Source of the DNA: Alcaligenaceae bacterium | GTDB taxonomy: Bacteria; Pseudomonadota; Gammaproteobacteria; Burkholderiales; Burkholderiaceae_B | NCBI GenBank assembly: GCA_013416435.1 | Contig: JACCEN010000018.1 | Location: 35,301-99,300 of the forward strand | Direction of reading: 5' to 3' | Length of the DNA stretch: 64,000 bases | In this document: positions 51,854-61,185 of the stretch, one piece after another | How positions within the stretch are numbered: position 1 is the stretch's first letter | Layout: every line of letters begins with the position of its first letter | The notes under the pieces: model-generated | Database searches by the model: none | What the model was told of the DNA's origin: nothing | What the model saw: only the letters and a program-made list of their open reading frames with translations | Program-made: the position numbers and the translations under genes

Positions 51854-52450
51854 CTAGCCTGCCTGCCCCGAAGAAACCATGACCAGCGCAGGACGCAGCA
51901 CGCGGTCCGCAATGGTGTAGCCCTTTTGCAGCATCTGCGCCACGGTGCCCTCCGGATGTTCGGACGGCACCGTGGAAATGGCCTGATGATGGTGCGGATC
52001 GAACTTCTCGCCTGCGGCAGGCGCTACTTCCCTCAGAAGATTACGCTCGAATGCGGTATTCACTTGCCGGAGCGTGGCCTCCACCCCTTCGCGCCAGGCC
52101 TCGGCGGTCTGGTCGCTGAGCGCCAGGGCGGCTTCCAGGCTGTCGCGCACCGGAATCAGGCTTTCGGCGAATGATTCCGTGCCGAATTTGCGGGCCTTGG
52201 CGACATCTTCCTGGGCGCGACGCCGGATGTTCTCGGTCTCGGCACGGGCGCGCAGCAATTCTTCGTGATACTGGGCGATCTTGGCCTCGGCCTCGGACAA
52301 CAAAGTGGCCCAGTCCTTTTCCGCCTCGATCTGCTCCTGGGCTTCGACGGCCTCGGGAGAGGCTTCGCCCTCATTGACCTCGAGCTGCTCTGACGTATCG
52401 ACCGCAGGATCTTTAGCTTGGGAATCCGGGTTTTCTTTGCTTGCCGACAT
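51854..52450 (-). CDS. grpE: Nucleotide exchange factor GrpE
   Basis: A 198-residue GrpE. A disordered acidic N-terminus precedes a long coiled-coil dimer helix (about residues 45-100) and the C-terminal beta domain with [37 protein letters not shown]. It releases ADP from DnaK. I start it at ATG 52450, which has GGAG 10 bases before it; a longer frame from 52507 starts within the promoter. Confidence 0.95.
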   Translation of the reverse strand: MSASKENPDSQAKDPAVDTSEQLEVNEGEASPEAVEAQEQIEAEKDWATLLSEAEAKIAQYHEELLRARAETENIRRRAQEDVAKARKFGTESFAESLIPVRDSLEAALALSDQTAEAWREGVEATLRQVNTAFERNLLREVAPAAGEKFDPHHHQAISTVPSEHPEGTVAQMLQKGYTIADRVLRPALVMVSSGQAG

Positions 52451-52485
52451 AAAAAATCTCCACATACGATTATGCAATTCATGGA

Positions 52486-52513
52486 AAATGGGGGCTGACG
52501 CCCCCATTTCAAG
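52486..52513 (-). promoter_or_regulatory. Sigma-32 heat-shock promoter of grpE
   Basis: On the minus strand -35 CTTGAAA, a 13-base spacer and -10 CCCCATTT match the RpoH consensus exactly. The promoter sits 36 bases before the grpE ATG. Confidence 0.88.
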
Positions 52514-52538
52514 ACCTCTTTGAAAAACTTTGGAATGA

Positions 52539-52551
52539 GGGGTCAGACCCC
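52539..52551. repeat. Half unit of the palindrome family
   Basis: A single GGGGTCAGACCCC hairpin without its partner, upstream of the grpE promoter. Confidence 0.8.
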
Positions 52552-52577
52552 GGATTCATGCCAAGGCGGGGGGATGA

Positions 52578-52607
52578 GGGGTCAGACCCCGTACCGGGTC
52601 TGACCCC
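52578..52607. repeat. 30-bp nested palindrome
   Basis: GGGGTCAGACCCC and CGGGTCTGACCCC around GTAC-like centre. It is the middle of three units between grpE and hemH. Confidence 0.9.
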
Positions 52608-52623
52608 AGGTTCATGCTATTAG

Positions 52624-52653
52624 GGGGTCAGACCCCGCATGGGGTCTGACCCC
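52624..52653. repeat. 30-bp nested palindrome next to the hemH stop
   Basis: GGGGTCAGACCCC and GGGGTCTGACCCC flank GCAT. It ends 4 bases from the hemH stop and may act as its transcription end. Confidence 0.9.
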
Positions 52654-52657
52654 AAGT

Positions 52658-53710
52658 TCACCAGCCGCCGAGATGCCGGCGTATCAATCGCGCGAAGGCT
52701 TGGGACCAGGCCGCATCATCGTTCAGGCAGGGCAGATAGCGCAACTCCTCGCCGCCCTCTTCCAGAAACGCATCCCGGCATTCGACACTGATTTCCTCCA
52801 GGGTTTCCAGGCAATCGGCCAGAAAGCCCGGACACATGACGTCCACACGCTTGACTCCCTGTCGCGCCCATTCCCGCAAGGTGGGTTCGGTGTAGGGCTC
52901 CAGCCACTTGGCCGCGCCGAAACGGCTCTGGAAAGCGGCATGAACCAGCTCGCCGTCGGCGCCCAGCCGCCGCTTGAGCAAGGAGACGGTCTCCATGCAG
53001 TCCCGATAGTAAGGGTCGCCCTGTTCGATGGAAAACCGGGGCAGGCCGTGGAAACTGAGCAGCAGGCGCTCGGGTCGGCCTTCTCGATTCCAGTGATCCT
53101 GGATCTGCCGTGCAAGCGAGTCGATGTAGCCCGCATCGTCGTGATAGCGCTTTACGAACCGCAGTTCGGGTTGGTCGCGCAGCCGCGCGGCATGCCGCGC
53201 GACGTGGTCCACGGCGGTGGCGGTCGTGCTGGCGGCATACTGGGGATACATCGGGACGGTCAGTATGCGCTCGCATCCTTCCGCCCTGAGCTCATCGAGC
53301 GCCCGCGCAATCGACGGGTTGCCGTAGCGCATGCCCAGCTTCACCCTGGTGTCCAAGCCCTGCCCGGCCAGTTCGCGCTGTACGGCATTAGCCTGCGCCT
53401 GGCTCCATACCAGCAGCGGAGACCCGTCCTGCAGCCAGATGTCGCGATACCTTGGCGCCAACGCCCGCGGCCGCCTTGGAAGAATGAAGAGCCGGAGAAT
53501 GACCTGCCAGATCCACGCGGGGATCTCTATGACGCGCGGATCGGAAAGGAATTCCGCCAGGTACCGGCGTATGTCGCGCGGCGTCGGGGTGTCCGGCGTG
53601 CCCAGATTGACCAACAGGACCCCAACAGGGCCGGGCTGCCGCGGCGGCGGATCGGCGCTGAAAGCATGGGGATCGGATGGTTCGGGCAAATAAGGTGAAG
53701 CGAATTTCAT
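52658..53710 (-). CDS. hemH: Ferrochelatase
   Basis: A 350-residue ferrochelatase that inserts Fe2+ into protoporphyrin IX, the last step of heme synthesis. It has the N-terminal VGVLLVNLGTPDTP, the catalytic His in LLLSFHGLPRFSIEQGDPY, YPQYAASTTATAVDHV, and CPGFLADCLETLEEISVE. It follows hrcA after 2 bases, so they are co-transcribed. Confidence 0.96.
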   Translation of the reverse strand: MKFASPYLPEPSDPHAFSADPPPRQPGPVGVLLVNLGTPDTPTPRDIRRYLAEFLSDPRVIEIPAWIWQVILRLFILPRRPRALAPRYRDIWLQDGSPLLVWSQAQANAVQRELAGQGLDTRVKLGMRYGNPSIARALDELRAEGCERILTVPMYPQYAASTTATAVDHVARHAARLRDQPELRFVKRYHDDAGYIDSLARQIQDHWNREGRPERLLLSFHGLPRFSIEQGDPYYRDCMETVSLLKRRLGADGELVHAAFQSRFGAAKWLEPYTEPTLREWARQGVKRVDVMCPGFLADCLETLEEISVECRDAFLEEGGEELRYLPCLNDDAAWSQAFARLIRRHLGGW

Positions 53711-53712
53711 TC

Positions 53713-54723
53713 TTAGGATTGATTGTGGCTCAGGGCGTTGGACAGCAGGCGCGCCGTGATGTCCACGATCGGGATCACGCGCTCGTACGCCATGCGCGAC
53801 GGCCCGATGACTCCGAGCGTACCGACCACCTTTCCGTCGACGCCATAGGGCGCGGTAACGACCGAGACATCTTCCATGGGGACCAGGTTCGAGTCGCCGC
53901 CGATGTAGATCTGGACGCCCTGGGCTCGGCTGGAGACATCCAGCAGCTGAAGCAGGTCGGTTTTCTTTTCGAACAGCGAAAACAGGCGGCGCAGGCGTTC
54001 CATGTCGGACGTGATCTCGAAGACATCGAGCAGCTTGCTTTCGCCGGAAATGACCACGGATTCGTCGATGTCGGCCGTTGCACTGCCTGCCTCCACCGCC
54101 GCCTGCATGAGACGCGAGATATCGGCCTGCAGGGAAGAGAGCTCTTCGGCCAGGGCCACGCGGACCTTTTCGAACGACATGCCGGCGAAGTGCTGGTTGA
54201 AGAAATTGCTGGCCTCGTGGAGTTCCGGCTCGGTGTAGTCCCGCTTGACGAAGAGAATGCGATTCTGGACGTCGCCGTCGGGCGTCACGATGATGAGCAG
54301 CACGCGCTTGTCGGACAGCCGGATGAATTCGATCTGGCGAAACACCTGTGCGCGCTTGGGTGCGAGCACCACGCCGGCGAACTGCGACAGGTTGGACAGC
54401 AGCGTGGCCGCGGCGGACACGGCACGCGTGGGTTCGGCCGCGGGCAGCATCTGGCGGATCTGGGTGGGCGGCAGGACCTCGAAACGCTGCACAGCCAGCA
54501 GCCTGTCGACGAACATGCGATACCCCTTGGGCGTGGGAATGCGCCCGGCGGACGTATGGGGGCTATGGATCATGCCCATGTCTTCCAGGTCGGCCATGAC
54601 ATTGCGTATGGTGGCCGGTGACAGATCGAACATTTTCGAAAGGGTACGCGACCCCACCGGCTGGCCATCGGCGATGTATCGTTCTATGAGCGCCTTCAGC
54701 AGCGCATTGGCTCGGTCATCCAT
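53713..54723 (-). CDS. hrcA: Heat-inducible transcription repressor HrcA
   Basis: A 336-residue repressor. The N-terminal winged helix contains [32 protein letters not shown] and [24 protein letters not shown]-like dimer domain and insertion domain follow. HrcA binds CIRCE elements and is kept active by GroEL. I see no CIRCE (TTAGCACTC-N9-GAGTGCTAA) in this window, so its targets, groES-groEL most likely, are elsewhere. ATG 54723 is chosen over a GTG one codon upstream. Confidence 0.95.
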   Translation of the reverse strand: MDDRANALLKALIERYIADGQPVGSRTLSKMFDLSPATIRNVMADLEDMGMIHSPHTSAGRIPTPKGYRMFVDRLLAVQRFEVLPPTQIRQMLPAAEPTRAVSAAATLLSNLSQFAGVVLAPKRAQVFRQIEFIRLSDKRVLLIIVTPDGDVQNRILFVKRDYTEPELHEASNFFNQHFAGMSFEKVRVALAEELSSLQADISRLMQAAVEAGSATADIDESVVISGESKLLDVFEITSDMERLRRLFSLFEKKTDLLQLLDVSSRAQGVQIYIGGDSNLVPMEDVSVVTAPYGVDGKVVGTLGVIGPSRMAYERVIPIVDITARLLSNALSHNQS

Positions 54724-54866
54724 CACTGTATTTTAGGCAATTGGAGCAATATTGGCTCGATACTGGTTGTTGCACCCGCATCCATGAGGCCGCGGTGCCC
54801 ATATAATCGTTGAGTCTCTATTATTTCACCAATCGTTGTTTCGTCAATTCACAAGGTATTCGCCTC

Positions 54867-55766
54867 ATGCACTTCAAAACCGTGGCAATCATTGGCAGAT
54901 ACCAGGACACCGGCCTGGACGCCCCGCTGCGCACGCTAGCGGAAGCGCTCGAAGGGGCCGGCTGCAAGGTGTTGATCGAAGCCGACACCGCCCGCAACAC
55001 GGGCCTGACCGAACACGCCATCGCCTCGTATGCCGATATCGGCGAGCAGGCGGATCTGGCGATCGTCATGGGCGGCGACGGCACCATGCTGGGCGCCGCC
55101 CGGCAATTGGCGCACAGCAAGGTGTCGCTCATCGGCATCAACCATGGCCGGCTGGGATTCATTACCGACATCCCGCTGCACAGTGCGAACGATGCGCTCG
55201 CAAGCGTCATACAGGGAAACTACGAAGCCGAAGACCGCGTCATGCTGGAAGGCCGGGTCGTGCGCGCCGGCCAGACCCTGTTTTCCGGCATCGCCCTGAA
55301 CGACGTCGTCCTGAACCGCGCCGGGCGCGGCGGCATGATAGACGTGCGCGTCGAATTTGACGGCGCCTTCATGTACAGCCAGCGCGCCGACGGGCTCATC
55401 GTCGCCACGCCTACGGGGTCCACCGCCTACTCGCTTTCCGCCAACGGCCCCATCGTGCACTCGCAATTGAACGCCATGCTGCTGGTACCGGTTGCCCCGC
55501 AAACGCTTTCAAACCGCCCCATCGTCCTGCCGGATTCCGGCACGCTCAGCATGACCATCACCGCCCTGGGACGCGTGGAGTCCGGTGCCAGCGTGCACTT
55601 CGATATGCAAACCTGGTCCGACTGCCAGCCCGGCGACCTCGTCGAAGTACGGCGCGCGCAACACACCGTACGCTTCATTCACCCAACCGGCTACAGCTTT
55701 TTTTCGACGCTTCGACGCAAGCTGTACTGGAACCACATGCCCCAACCTTCGGACGAGGCCGAATAA
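54867..55766 (+). CDS. nadK: NAD kinase
   Basis: A 299-residue ATP-NAD kinase. The GGDGT motif is at residues 69-73, with INHGRLGFITD and the NAD-binding SQRADGLIVATPTGSTAYSLSANGPIV. It makes NADP from NAD. ATG 54867 gives the family N-terminus; an earlier in-frame start lacks support. It diverges from hrcA and runs into recN with a 3-base gap. Confidence 0.95.
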   Translation: MHFKTVAIIGRYQDTGLDAPLRTLAEALEGAGCKVLIEADTARNTGLTEHAIASYADIGEQADLAIVMGGDGTMLGAARQLAHSKVSLIGINHGRLGFITDIPLHSANDALASVIQGNYEAEDRVMLEGRVVRAGQTLFSGIALNDVVLNRAGRGGMIDVRVEFDGAFMYSQRADGLIVATPTGSTAYSLSANGPIVHSQLNAMLLVPVAPQTLSNRPIVLPDSGTLSMTITALGRVESGASVHFDMQTWSDCQPGDLVEVRRAQHTVRFIHPTGYSFFSTLRRKLYWNHMPQPSDEAE

Positions 55767-55769
55767 ACC

Positions 55770-57413
55770 ATGCTGCGTACTTTGCACCTACGCGATTTTG
55801 TGATTGTCGATGAAGCGGAAATCCACTTCGAAAGCGGATTCACGGTCTTTTCCGGGGAAACCGGTGCGGGCAAGTCCATACTGATCGACGCGCTTTCGCT
55901 GGCGCTGGGCGCGCGCGGAGACACGTCCGTACTGCGTGAAGGCAGCAGCCGCAGCGACATCACCGCAGTCTTCGAAGCGCCCTCCGACGTGCAGGCCTGG
56001 CTGCGCGAGCGCGAACTCGATACCGACGATGCGCTCATCCTGCGGCGCGTCATCGACAGCCAGGGCAGAAGCCGCGCCTTCATCAACGGCCTGCCCGCGA
56101 ATCTCGGACAACTGCGCGAACTGGGCGAACAACTGGTCGACATCCATGGGCAGCATATGCACCAGAGCCTGCTGAAAACAGCCTGCCAGCGTGACATGCT
56201 CGATGCCCAGGGCGGCCATCAGGATCTGGCCCGGCAGGTGCAGCAGGCGTGGCAAGCCTGGCAGGCAGCCGAAAAATCGCTGGACCAGGCCAGGCGGAAC
56301 GCCGCCACCCTCAAAGAAGAGCGTGAACGCCTGGAATGGCAGGTTGCCGAACTCGAGCGCCTGGGCCTGCAAGAAGGCGAATGGGAAAGCATCAGCCAGG
56401 ATCACAACCGCCTGGCCCATGCCCAAGCCCTTCTGGAAGGTGCCGGGCAAGCCCTGGCGGTACTGGACGACGAGCAAGGATCCGCCCGCCACACGCTCAA
56501 CGCAGCGGCTCATCACATCCAGCAATTGCTGCGGCACGATAGCCAGTTGCAAACCATCTATGACGCCATCGAGTCCGCGCGTATTTCCGTGTCCGAGGCG
56601 GTGTCCGACCTGAACAGCTACCTGGACCGCCTTGAACTGAATCCCGAACAGCTCGAACAAGCCGAGCGCCGGATGTCCGCCATCTTTGAAGCCGCCCGCA
56701 AGTTCAAGGTCGAGCCAGGTGAACTGGACGCCTTGCTGGCCAGCCTGCAAGCAAGGCTGGACGCCAGCGAGGCCGCCGCCGACACCCAAGCGCTCGCAGA
56801 GAAAGCCGGGAGGCTCGCCAACGAATACCAGGCCGCCGCCGATGCCCTGGGCAAGGCGCGCCGCAAAACAAGCAAGATGCTGGCCGGCCAGGTCAGCGAG
56901 GCCATGCAGACCCTGGCCATGAAGGGCGGTCGCTTCGACGTCAGCCTGACCAAATGTCCGCCGGGGCCTCACGGCAACGAAAGCGTGGAATTCCTGGTGT
57001 CCGGCCACGCCGGCACCACGCCCAAGCCCCTGGGCAAAGTGGCCTCGGGCGGCGAGTTGGCGCGTATTTCACTTGCGCTGTCGGTCATTGCCAGCCGGGC
57101 GGCACGGGTTCCCACCCTGATCTTCGACGAAGTCGACACGGGTGTCGGCGGCGCCGTGGCGGAAGTCGTCGGCCGCCTGCTGCGCGAACTCGGCGAACGT
57201 CATCAGGTGCTGTGCGTCACGCACTTGCCCCAGGTCGCCGCACGCGGCACGCATCATTTCGAAGTAAAGAAATCCAGTTCGGCCGCCAGCACCCTGTCGA
57301 GCATCGAACCATTGGATGAACCTGGCAGAGTCAATGAGCTTGCCCGCATGCTGGGCGGGGTAAAAATTACCGACACCACCCGCGAGCATGCACGGGAAAT
57401 GCTGAACAGCTAG
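55770..57413 (+). CDS. recN: DNA repair protein RecN
   Basis: A 547-residue SMC-like ATPase. Walker A GETGAGKSILIDAL is near residue 30, long coiled coils span about 150-380, and the signature KVASGGELARISLAL with Walker B LIFDEVDTGVGG lies near 430-460. It gathers and tethers broken DNA ends. It lies directly after nadK. A half and a full palindromic repeat follow the stop. Confidence 0.95.
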   Translation: MLRTLHLRDFVIVDEAEIHFESGFTVFSGETGAGKSILIDALSLALGARGDTSVLREGSSRSDITAVFEAPSDVQAWLRERELDTDDALILRRVIDSQGRSRAFINGLPANLGQLRELGEQLVDIHGQHMHQSLLKTACQRDMLDAQGGHQDLARQVQQAWQAWQAAEKSLDQARRNAATLKEERERLEWQVAELERLGLQEGEWESISQDHNRLAHAQALLEGAGQALAVLDDEQGSARHTLNAAAHHIQQLLRHDSQLQTIYDAIESARISVSEAVSDLNSYLDRLELNPEQLEQAERRMSAIFEAARKFKVEPGELDALLASLQARLDASEAAADTQALAEKAGRLANEYQAAADALGKARRKTSKMLAGQVSEAMQTLAMKGGRFDVSLTKCPPGPHGNESVEFLVSGHAGTTPKPLGKVASGGELARISLALSVIASRAARVPTLIFDEVDTGVGGAVAEVVGRLLRELGERHQVLCVTHLPQVAARGTHHFEVKKSSSAASTLSSIEPLDEPGRVNELARMLGGVKITDTTREHAREMLNS

Positions 57414-57423
57414 GGGTCAGGGA

Positions 57424-57436
57424 GGGGTCAGACCCC
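57424..57436. repeat. Half unit of the palindrome family
   Basis: A single GGGGTCAGACCCC unit 10 bases after the recN stop. Confidence 0.8.
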
Positions 57437-57463
57437 GCAGCCGCTGACCGCCTTCATGATGAG

Positions 57464-57493
57464 GGGGTCAGACCCCGTACGGGGTCTGACCCC
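57464..57493. repeat. 30-bp nested palindrome between recN and fur
   Basis: GGGGTCAGACCCC and GGGGTCTGACCCC flank GTAC; the rightmost full copy. It lies between the convergent recN and fur genes. Confidence 0.9.
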
Positions 57494-57507
57494 TTGAAGC
57501 GGGTTTC

Positions 57508-57936
57508 TTACTTGGGCGCTGCTTTCGGAGAGCAGTTCGGGCAAATCCCATACAGCAGCATCGTATGGCTTTCCAGCGCAAAACCATGATCCTTGGCGAT
57601 CTTGTGCTGGCGCTTTTCGATGTCGGAATCCGTGAATTCCTCGACCTTGCCGCAATTCGTGCAGATGAGGTGATCGTGATGGTCGCCGTCATTGAGTTCA
57701 AACACGGCCTTGCCGCCGTCGAACTGACTGCGCACCAGTATTCCTGCCTGTTCAAACTGGGTCAGGACCCGATACACCGTTGCCAGGCCAATATCGACAT
57801 CTTCGGCAATGAGGGTGCGATAGACATCTTCAGCGCTTTGATGACGTTCGTCGGCTCGGCGAAAAATATCAAGAATCTTCAGGCGGGGAAACGTCGCCTT
57901 AAGGCCCATATTTTTGAGTTCGTTCTGATCGTTCAT
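57508..57936 (-). CDS. fur: Ferric uptake regulator Fur
   Basis: A 142-residue iron-sensing repressor. The winged helix has [24 protein letters not shown] and [18 protein letters not shown]. Metal-site motifs are [19 protein letters not shown] and the second cysteine pair GICPNCSP. It represses iron uptake genes when Fe2+ is plentiful. It diverges from bamE. Confidence 0.96.
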   Translation of the reverse strand: MNDQNELKNMGLKATFPRLKILDIFRRADERHQSAEDVYRTLIAEDVDIGLATVYRVLTQFEQAGILVRSQFDGGKAVFELNDGDHHDHLICTNCGKVEEFTDSDIEKRQHKIAKDHGFALESHTMLLYGICPNCSPKAAPK

Positions 57937-58099
57937 AGCTAAAATGTCTTCGGTGATGATGGTGGTGATGTTCGAGCAGGCACCGGAAGCCCTGCGCCGC
58001 GCCCGACCCTGACTGACGCTATTATGCGTTTTATTCTGTTTATTGACTGTCCTCCTTTATGATAACGGTTTTATCCAATTTGAATCACAGGGGCGCTTT

Positions 58100-58675
58100 G
58101 TGCTGACGACTGCAAAACCCATTATTTCCACGCTACGCATCGGCGCCGCCGCCGGCGTGCTGGCCGTCGTTCTTTCCGCCTGCGGCACGACCAACTGGGG
58201 GTTCCCGTATCGGCCCGACATTCAGCAAGGCAACTGGATCACCTCCGAACAGGTTGCGCAGTTGCAGCAAGGCATGAGCCGCGAACAAGTGCGCTTCATT
58301 CTGGGCACTCCCACCCTGCAAGATGTCTTCCGTACCGACCGCTGGGACTACCCCTACTATAACAAGCCGGGATACGGACGAGAGCAGGAACGCAAATTCA
58401 CGGTCTGGTTCGAGGGCGACAGCCTGGTCCGCTGGGATGGCGACCAGCAGCCCGACCGACAGCCTTTCCAGAAGGCCGACACCGGCATGAAGAAAGACGG
58501 TACGCTCGACACCGCGCCTCAGAACGAAGCCGAGCGCGACCAGGGCACCGCCAAGGCCGAAACCGGCACCGACGCCGAGCCGCAACGCACGCCGTCGATT
58601 TTCAATGCCGAACCCCAGCCTGTACCGCCGGGCGCACCTGTGCCCGGCCGCGACACCGCCGAACCACTGCGTTAA
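58100..58675 (+). CDS. bamE: Outer membrane assembly lipoprotein BamE (SmpA)
   Basis: A 191-residue BamE. The lipobox LSAC is at about residue 27-30 from GTG 58100, which I prefer as start since it opens straight into the signal peptide after GGGG; a longer frame adds 19 unrelated residues. The core has QGNWITSEQVAQLQQGMSREQVRFILGTPTLQDVFRTDRWDY. The acidic, Pro-rich tail of about 70 residues is longer than in E. coli. It is part of the BAM complex. dapB begins 12 bases after it. Confidence 0.9.
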   Translation: MLTTAKPIISTLRIGAAAGVLAVVLSACGTTNWGFPYRPDIQQGNWITSEQVAQLQQGMSREQVRFILGTPTLQDVFRTDRWDYPYYNKPGYGREQERKFTVWFEGDSLVRWDGDQQPDRQPFQKADTGMKKDGTLDTAPQNEAERDQGTAKAETGTDAEPQRTPSIFNAEPQPVPPGAPVPGRDTAEPLR

Positions 58676-58687
58676 TCAAGGAACACC

Positions 58688-59479
58688 ATGCGTATTGCAA
58701 TTGCCGGAGCCGACGGCCGTATGGGCCGCATGCTGATCGAAGCCGTGCTCCAAAGCGCCGACCTGAAGTTATCCGTTGCGCTCGACCGCCCGGGTTCGCC
58801 CGCCATCGGCCAGGACGCCGGCACCTTCCTGGGTCAGGACACAGGCGTCCTGATCACCGACGACCTCGATGCCCTGTCCCAGGCTGACTGCCTCATCGAC
58901 TTCACCCGACCTGAAGGCACGTTGAATCACCTTCAAGCCTGCGTCAAGCATGGCACCAAATGCGTCATCGGCACCACCGGCTTCAGCGACCAGGGCAAAC
59001 AGGCCATCCAGGCCGCCAGCCAGAAGATCGCCATCGTCTTCGCCCCCAACATGAGCGTCGGCGTGAACGCCACGCTCAAGCTCCTTGACATCGCGGCCAG
59101 GCTCTTGAACAGTGGCTACGATGTCGAGGTGTTCGAGGCCCATCACCGCAACAAGGTCGACGCCCCCTCCGGCACGGCGCTGGCCATGGGGGAAGCCGTG
59201 GCCTCCGCCTGGGGTAAAAAGCTCGATGACATCGCCGACTGGGCGCGCCACGGTGAAACCGGCGCTCGCGAAACCGGCAAGATCGGGTTTTCCGTGGTCC
59301 GCGGCGGCGACATCATCGGCGATCACACCGTGTACTTCTGCGGCACGGGCGAACGCATCGAAATCACGCACCGCTCCAGCAGCCGCGCCACCTACGCCCA
59401 AGGCAGCCTGCGTGCGGCGCGCTACCTGGCACGCAAGGAGTTCGGCCTGTTCGACATGCAAGACGTCCTGGCCGCCTGA
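58688..59479 (+). CDS. dapB: 4-hydroxy-tetrahydrodipicolinate reductase
   Basis: A 263-residue DapB of lysine/meso-DAP synthesis. It has the NAD(P) site [48 protein letters not shown], the catalytic [20 protein letters not shown], and a [17 protein letters not shown] stretch. It is followed by a 112-base gap with an 8-bp hairpin at 59567-59588 before convergent murB. Confidence 0.96.
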   Translation: MRIAIAGADGRMGRMLIEAVLQSADLKLSVALDRPGSPAIGQDAGTFLGQDTGVLITDDLDALSQADCLIDFTRPEGTLNHLQACVKHGTKCVIGTTGFSDQGKQAIQAASQKIAIVFAPNMSVGVNATLKLLDIAARLLNSGYDVEVFEAHHRNKVDAPSGTALAMGEAVASAWGKKLDDIADWARHGETGARETGKIGFSVVRGGDIIGDHTVYFCGTGERIEITHRSSSRATYAQGSLRAARYLARKEFGLFDMQDVLAA

Positions 59480-59591
59480 CCAGTGCCGGTTGACTAGGGC
59501 TTGTTGACGTTGAAAGCCAGCAGCGCTGGTCCTAGATAAACCATTCGTGATCGGAACTTGAGCGCTTGAGCCGCATGTGCGCGGCTCAGGC

Positions 59592-60713
59592 TCAAGTCAC
59601 GTTTACGGGCTCCTGTTCCAGCGTCACCCCGAAGCGCTCTCGCACATCGGACCGGATAGACGCCGCCAATGACAGAACGTCTTCAGCCACCGCCCCGCCA
59701 TGATTGACCAGCACCAGGGCCTGCCGGTCATGCACGCCCACCGGCCCGACGCGACGCCCTTTCCATCCCGCCTTGTCGATCAGCCAACCCGCCGCGAGCT
59801 TGTATGAAACACCATCCGCCTGAGGGTAGGCGACGATATCCGGATATTGCCGCTTGAGCGCTTCAAAATCCGATACCGCCACGATGGGATTCTTGAAGAA
59901 GCTGCCCGCATTGCCCAGCACAGCCGGATCCGGCAGCTTGCTGCGACGGATGTCGCATACCGCATCGAATATCTGTTGCGCCTCGATACCGCTACGCATC
60001 AACTCCGCACGTCGCTGCAGATCGGGGTAGGCCAAGACCGGCGTCCAGGCCCGCGGCAACAGGAAGCGCACGGCCACGATCAGCCAGCGCCCCGGCCCGG
60101 CCTCCTTGAACACGCTGTGCCGATAGGAAAACCCGCAGTCCTGCGACCCCATCTCGACCATACGGCCCTTGGTGATGTCCCAGGCCAGCAAGCTATGAAA
60201 ACGCTGGTCCAGCTCTACCCCGTACGCCCCGATATTCTGCACTGGCGCGGCGCCCACCGTGCCCGGGATCAAAGCCAGGTTCTCCAACCCATTCCACCCG
60301 GCTTTCACGCAGTGGGCCACAAAATCGTGCCAGACTTCACCGCCCTCGGCCTCGACCAGCACATGCTCGTCATCTTGATCGAGCAGCCGAACACCCGAGG
60401 TCAAGACCTTTACCACCAATCCCGTCACCTGCGGAGCAAGGACGACATTGCTTCCGCCTCCCAGGACGAATATCGTCCGATGTGATCGGACCAGGTCGGA
60501 AAGCTCATTCAACTGGCTCTTGTCCGTATATTGGACGTAACGGTGCGCTCTGGAACGCAGCCCCAAAGTATTGAATGCGGAAAGGTCCTGGTCGAAGATT
60601 AGCTGCAAGAAACGCCCCACCGTGATCAAGCCGGCCACGCCCCGGCAAAAGGCATAAGCATAACGCGCCAGCTTGCGCCGCTGGGGCGCGTGCCTTGCTT
60701 GTGCCGAAAGCAC
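59592..60713 (-). CDS. murB: UDP-N-acetylenolpyruvoylglucosamine reductase
   Basis: A 373-residue-frame MurB that makes UDP-MurNAc. FAD-site motifs are [11 protein letters not shown] and [21 protein letters not shown], with the catalytic Ser in [12 protein letters not shown]. The family normally begins about 10 residues before [15 protein letters not shown], so the roughly 40-residue extension from ATG 60713 is doubtful; a GTG at 60620 is a likely alternative start. Catalytic residues are complete. Confidence 0.9.
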   Translation of the reverse strand: MLSAQARHAPQRRKLARYAYAFCRGVAGLITVGRFLQLIFDQDLSAFNTLGLRSRAHRYVQYTDKSQLNELSDLVRSHRTIFVLGGGSNVVLAPQVTGLVVKVLTSGVRLLDQDDEHVLVEAEGGEVWHDFVAHCVKAGWNGLENLALIPGTVGAAPVQNIGAYGVELDQRFHSLLAWDITKGRMVEMGSQDCGFSYRHSVFKEAGPGRWLIVAVRFLLPRAWTPVLAYPDLQRRAELMRSGIEAQQIFDAVCDIRRSKLPDPAVLGNAGSFFKNPIVAVSDFEALKRQYPDIVAYPQADGVSYKLAAGWLIDKAGWKGRRVGPVGVHDRQALVLVNHGGAVAEDVLSLAASIRSDVRERFGVTLEQEPVNVT

Positions 60714-60837
60714 GTCGAACTGATTTGACAGCCCTATTACTTTTTAGTTAATATCTTGGTCTTCGCTCACCAAGCAGTTTTTTGGGCAGGCAGCGCGGGT
60801 AGTTTTTAAATGCGTTTAAAACAGTTCACCCAGCGAT

Positions 60838-60866
60838 TTGCAAGCAACGAAAAAATGCTTTAGAAT
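60838..60866 (+). promoter_or_regulatory. Promoter of tRNA-Gly
   Basis: -35 TTGCAA (60838-60843), a 17-base spacer and -10 TAGAAT (60861-60866) lie 58 bases before the tRNA. The rest of 60714-60924 shows no gene. Confidence 0.65.
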
Positions 60867-60924
60867 GCGAAGCTTCTTTCAGCAAGAACAACGACTTGCA
60901 AGAAGAAAACCAAGCAGTACATAT

Positions 60925-61000
60925 GCGGGAATAGCTCAGTTGGTAGAGCGCAACCTTGCCAAGGTTGAGGTCGCGAGTTCGAGACTCGTTTCCCGCTCCA
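60925..61000 (+). tRNA. tRNA-Gly (anticodon GCC)
   Basis: A 76-nt tRNA with acceptor GCGGGAA pairing TTCCCGC, anticodon stem CAACC/GGTTG with GCC at 60958-60960, T-loop GTTCGAGAC and encoded CCA. Confidence 0.97.
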
Positions 61001-61006
61001 GATTCT

Positions 61007-61038
61007 AAAAAGGCCCAAACTTCGGTTTGGGCCTTTTT
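61007..61038 (+). terminator. Rho-independent terminator after tRNA-Gly
   Basis: A 14-bp perfect stem (AAAAAGGCCCAAAC and its complement) is capped by TTCG and ends in a T run. Confidence 0.9.
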
Positions 61039-61185
61039 GCGCTTGGTGGTTTCGTTCTTGCGGTTTGGTTAGGTGGCTGCTTACGGCTGAAACGGACTTT
61101 CTTCTTTCATTTCTCTCGCAGCCATAGCTCGGCGAACCATGAGCGCAAGTAAAGCATGTCGCGGTATTAAGTAGGTCGTGTTCTG

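Noticed and set aside
52486..54866. Possible CIRCE element upstream of grpE, dnaK or hrcA
   Set aside because: No TTAGCACTC...GAGTGCTAA pair is found on reading these gaps.
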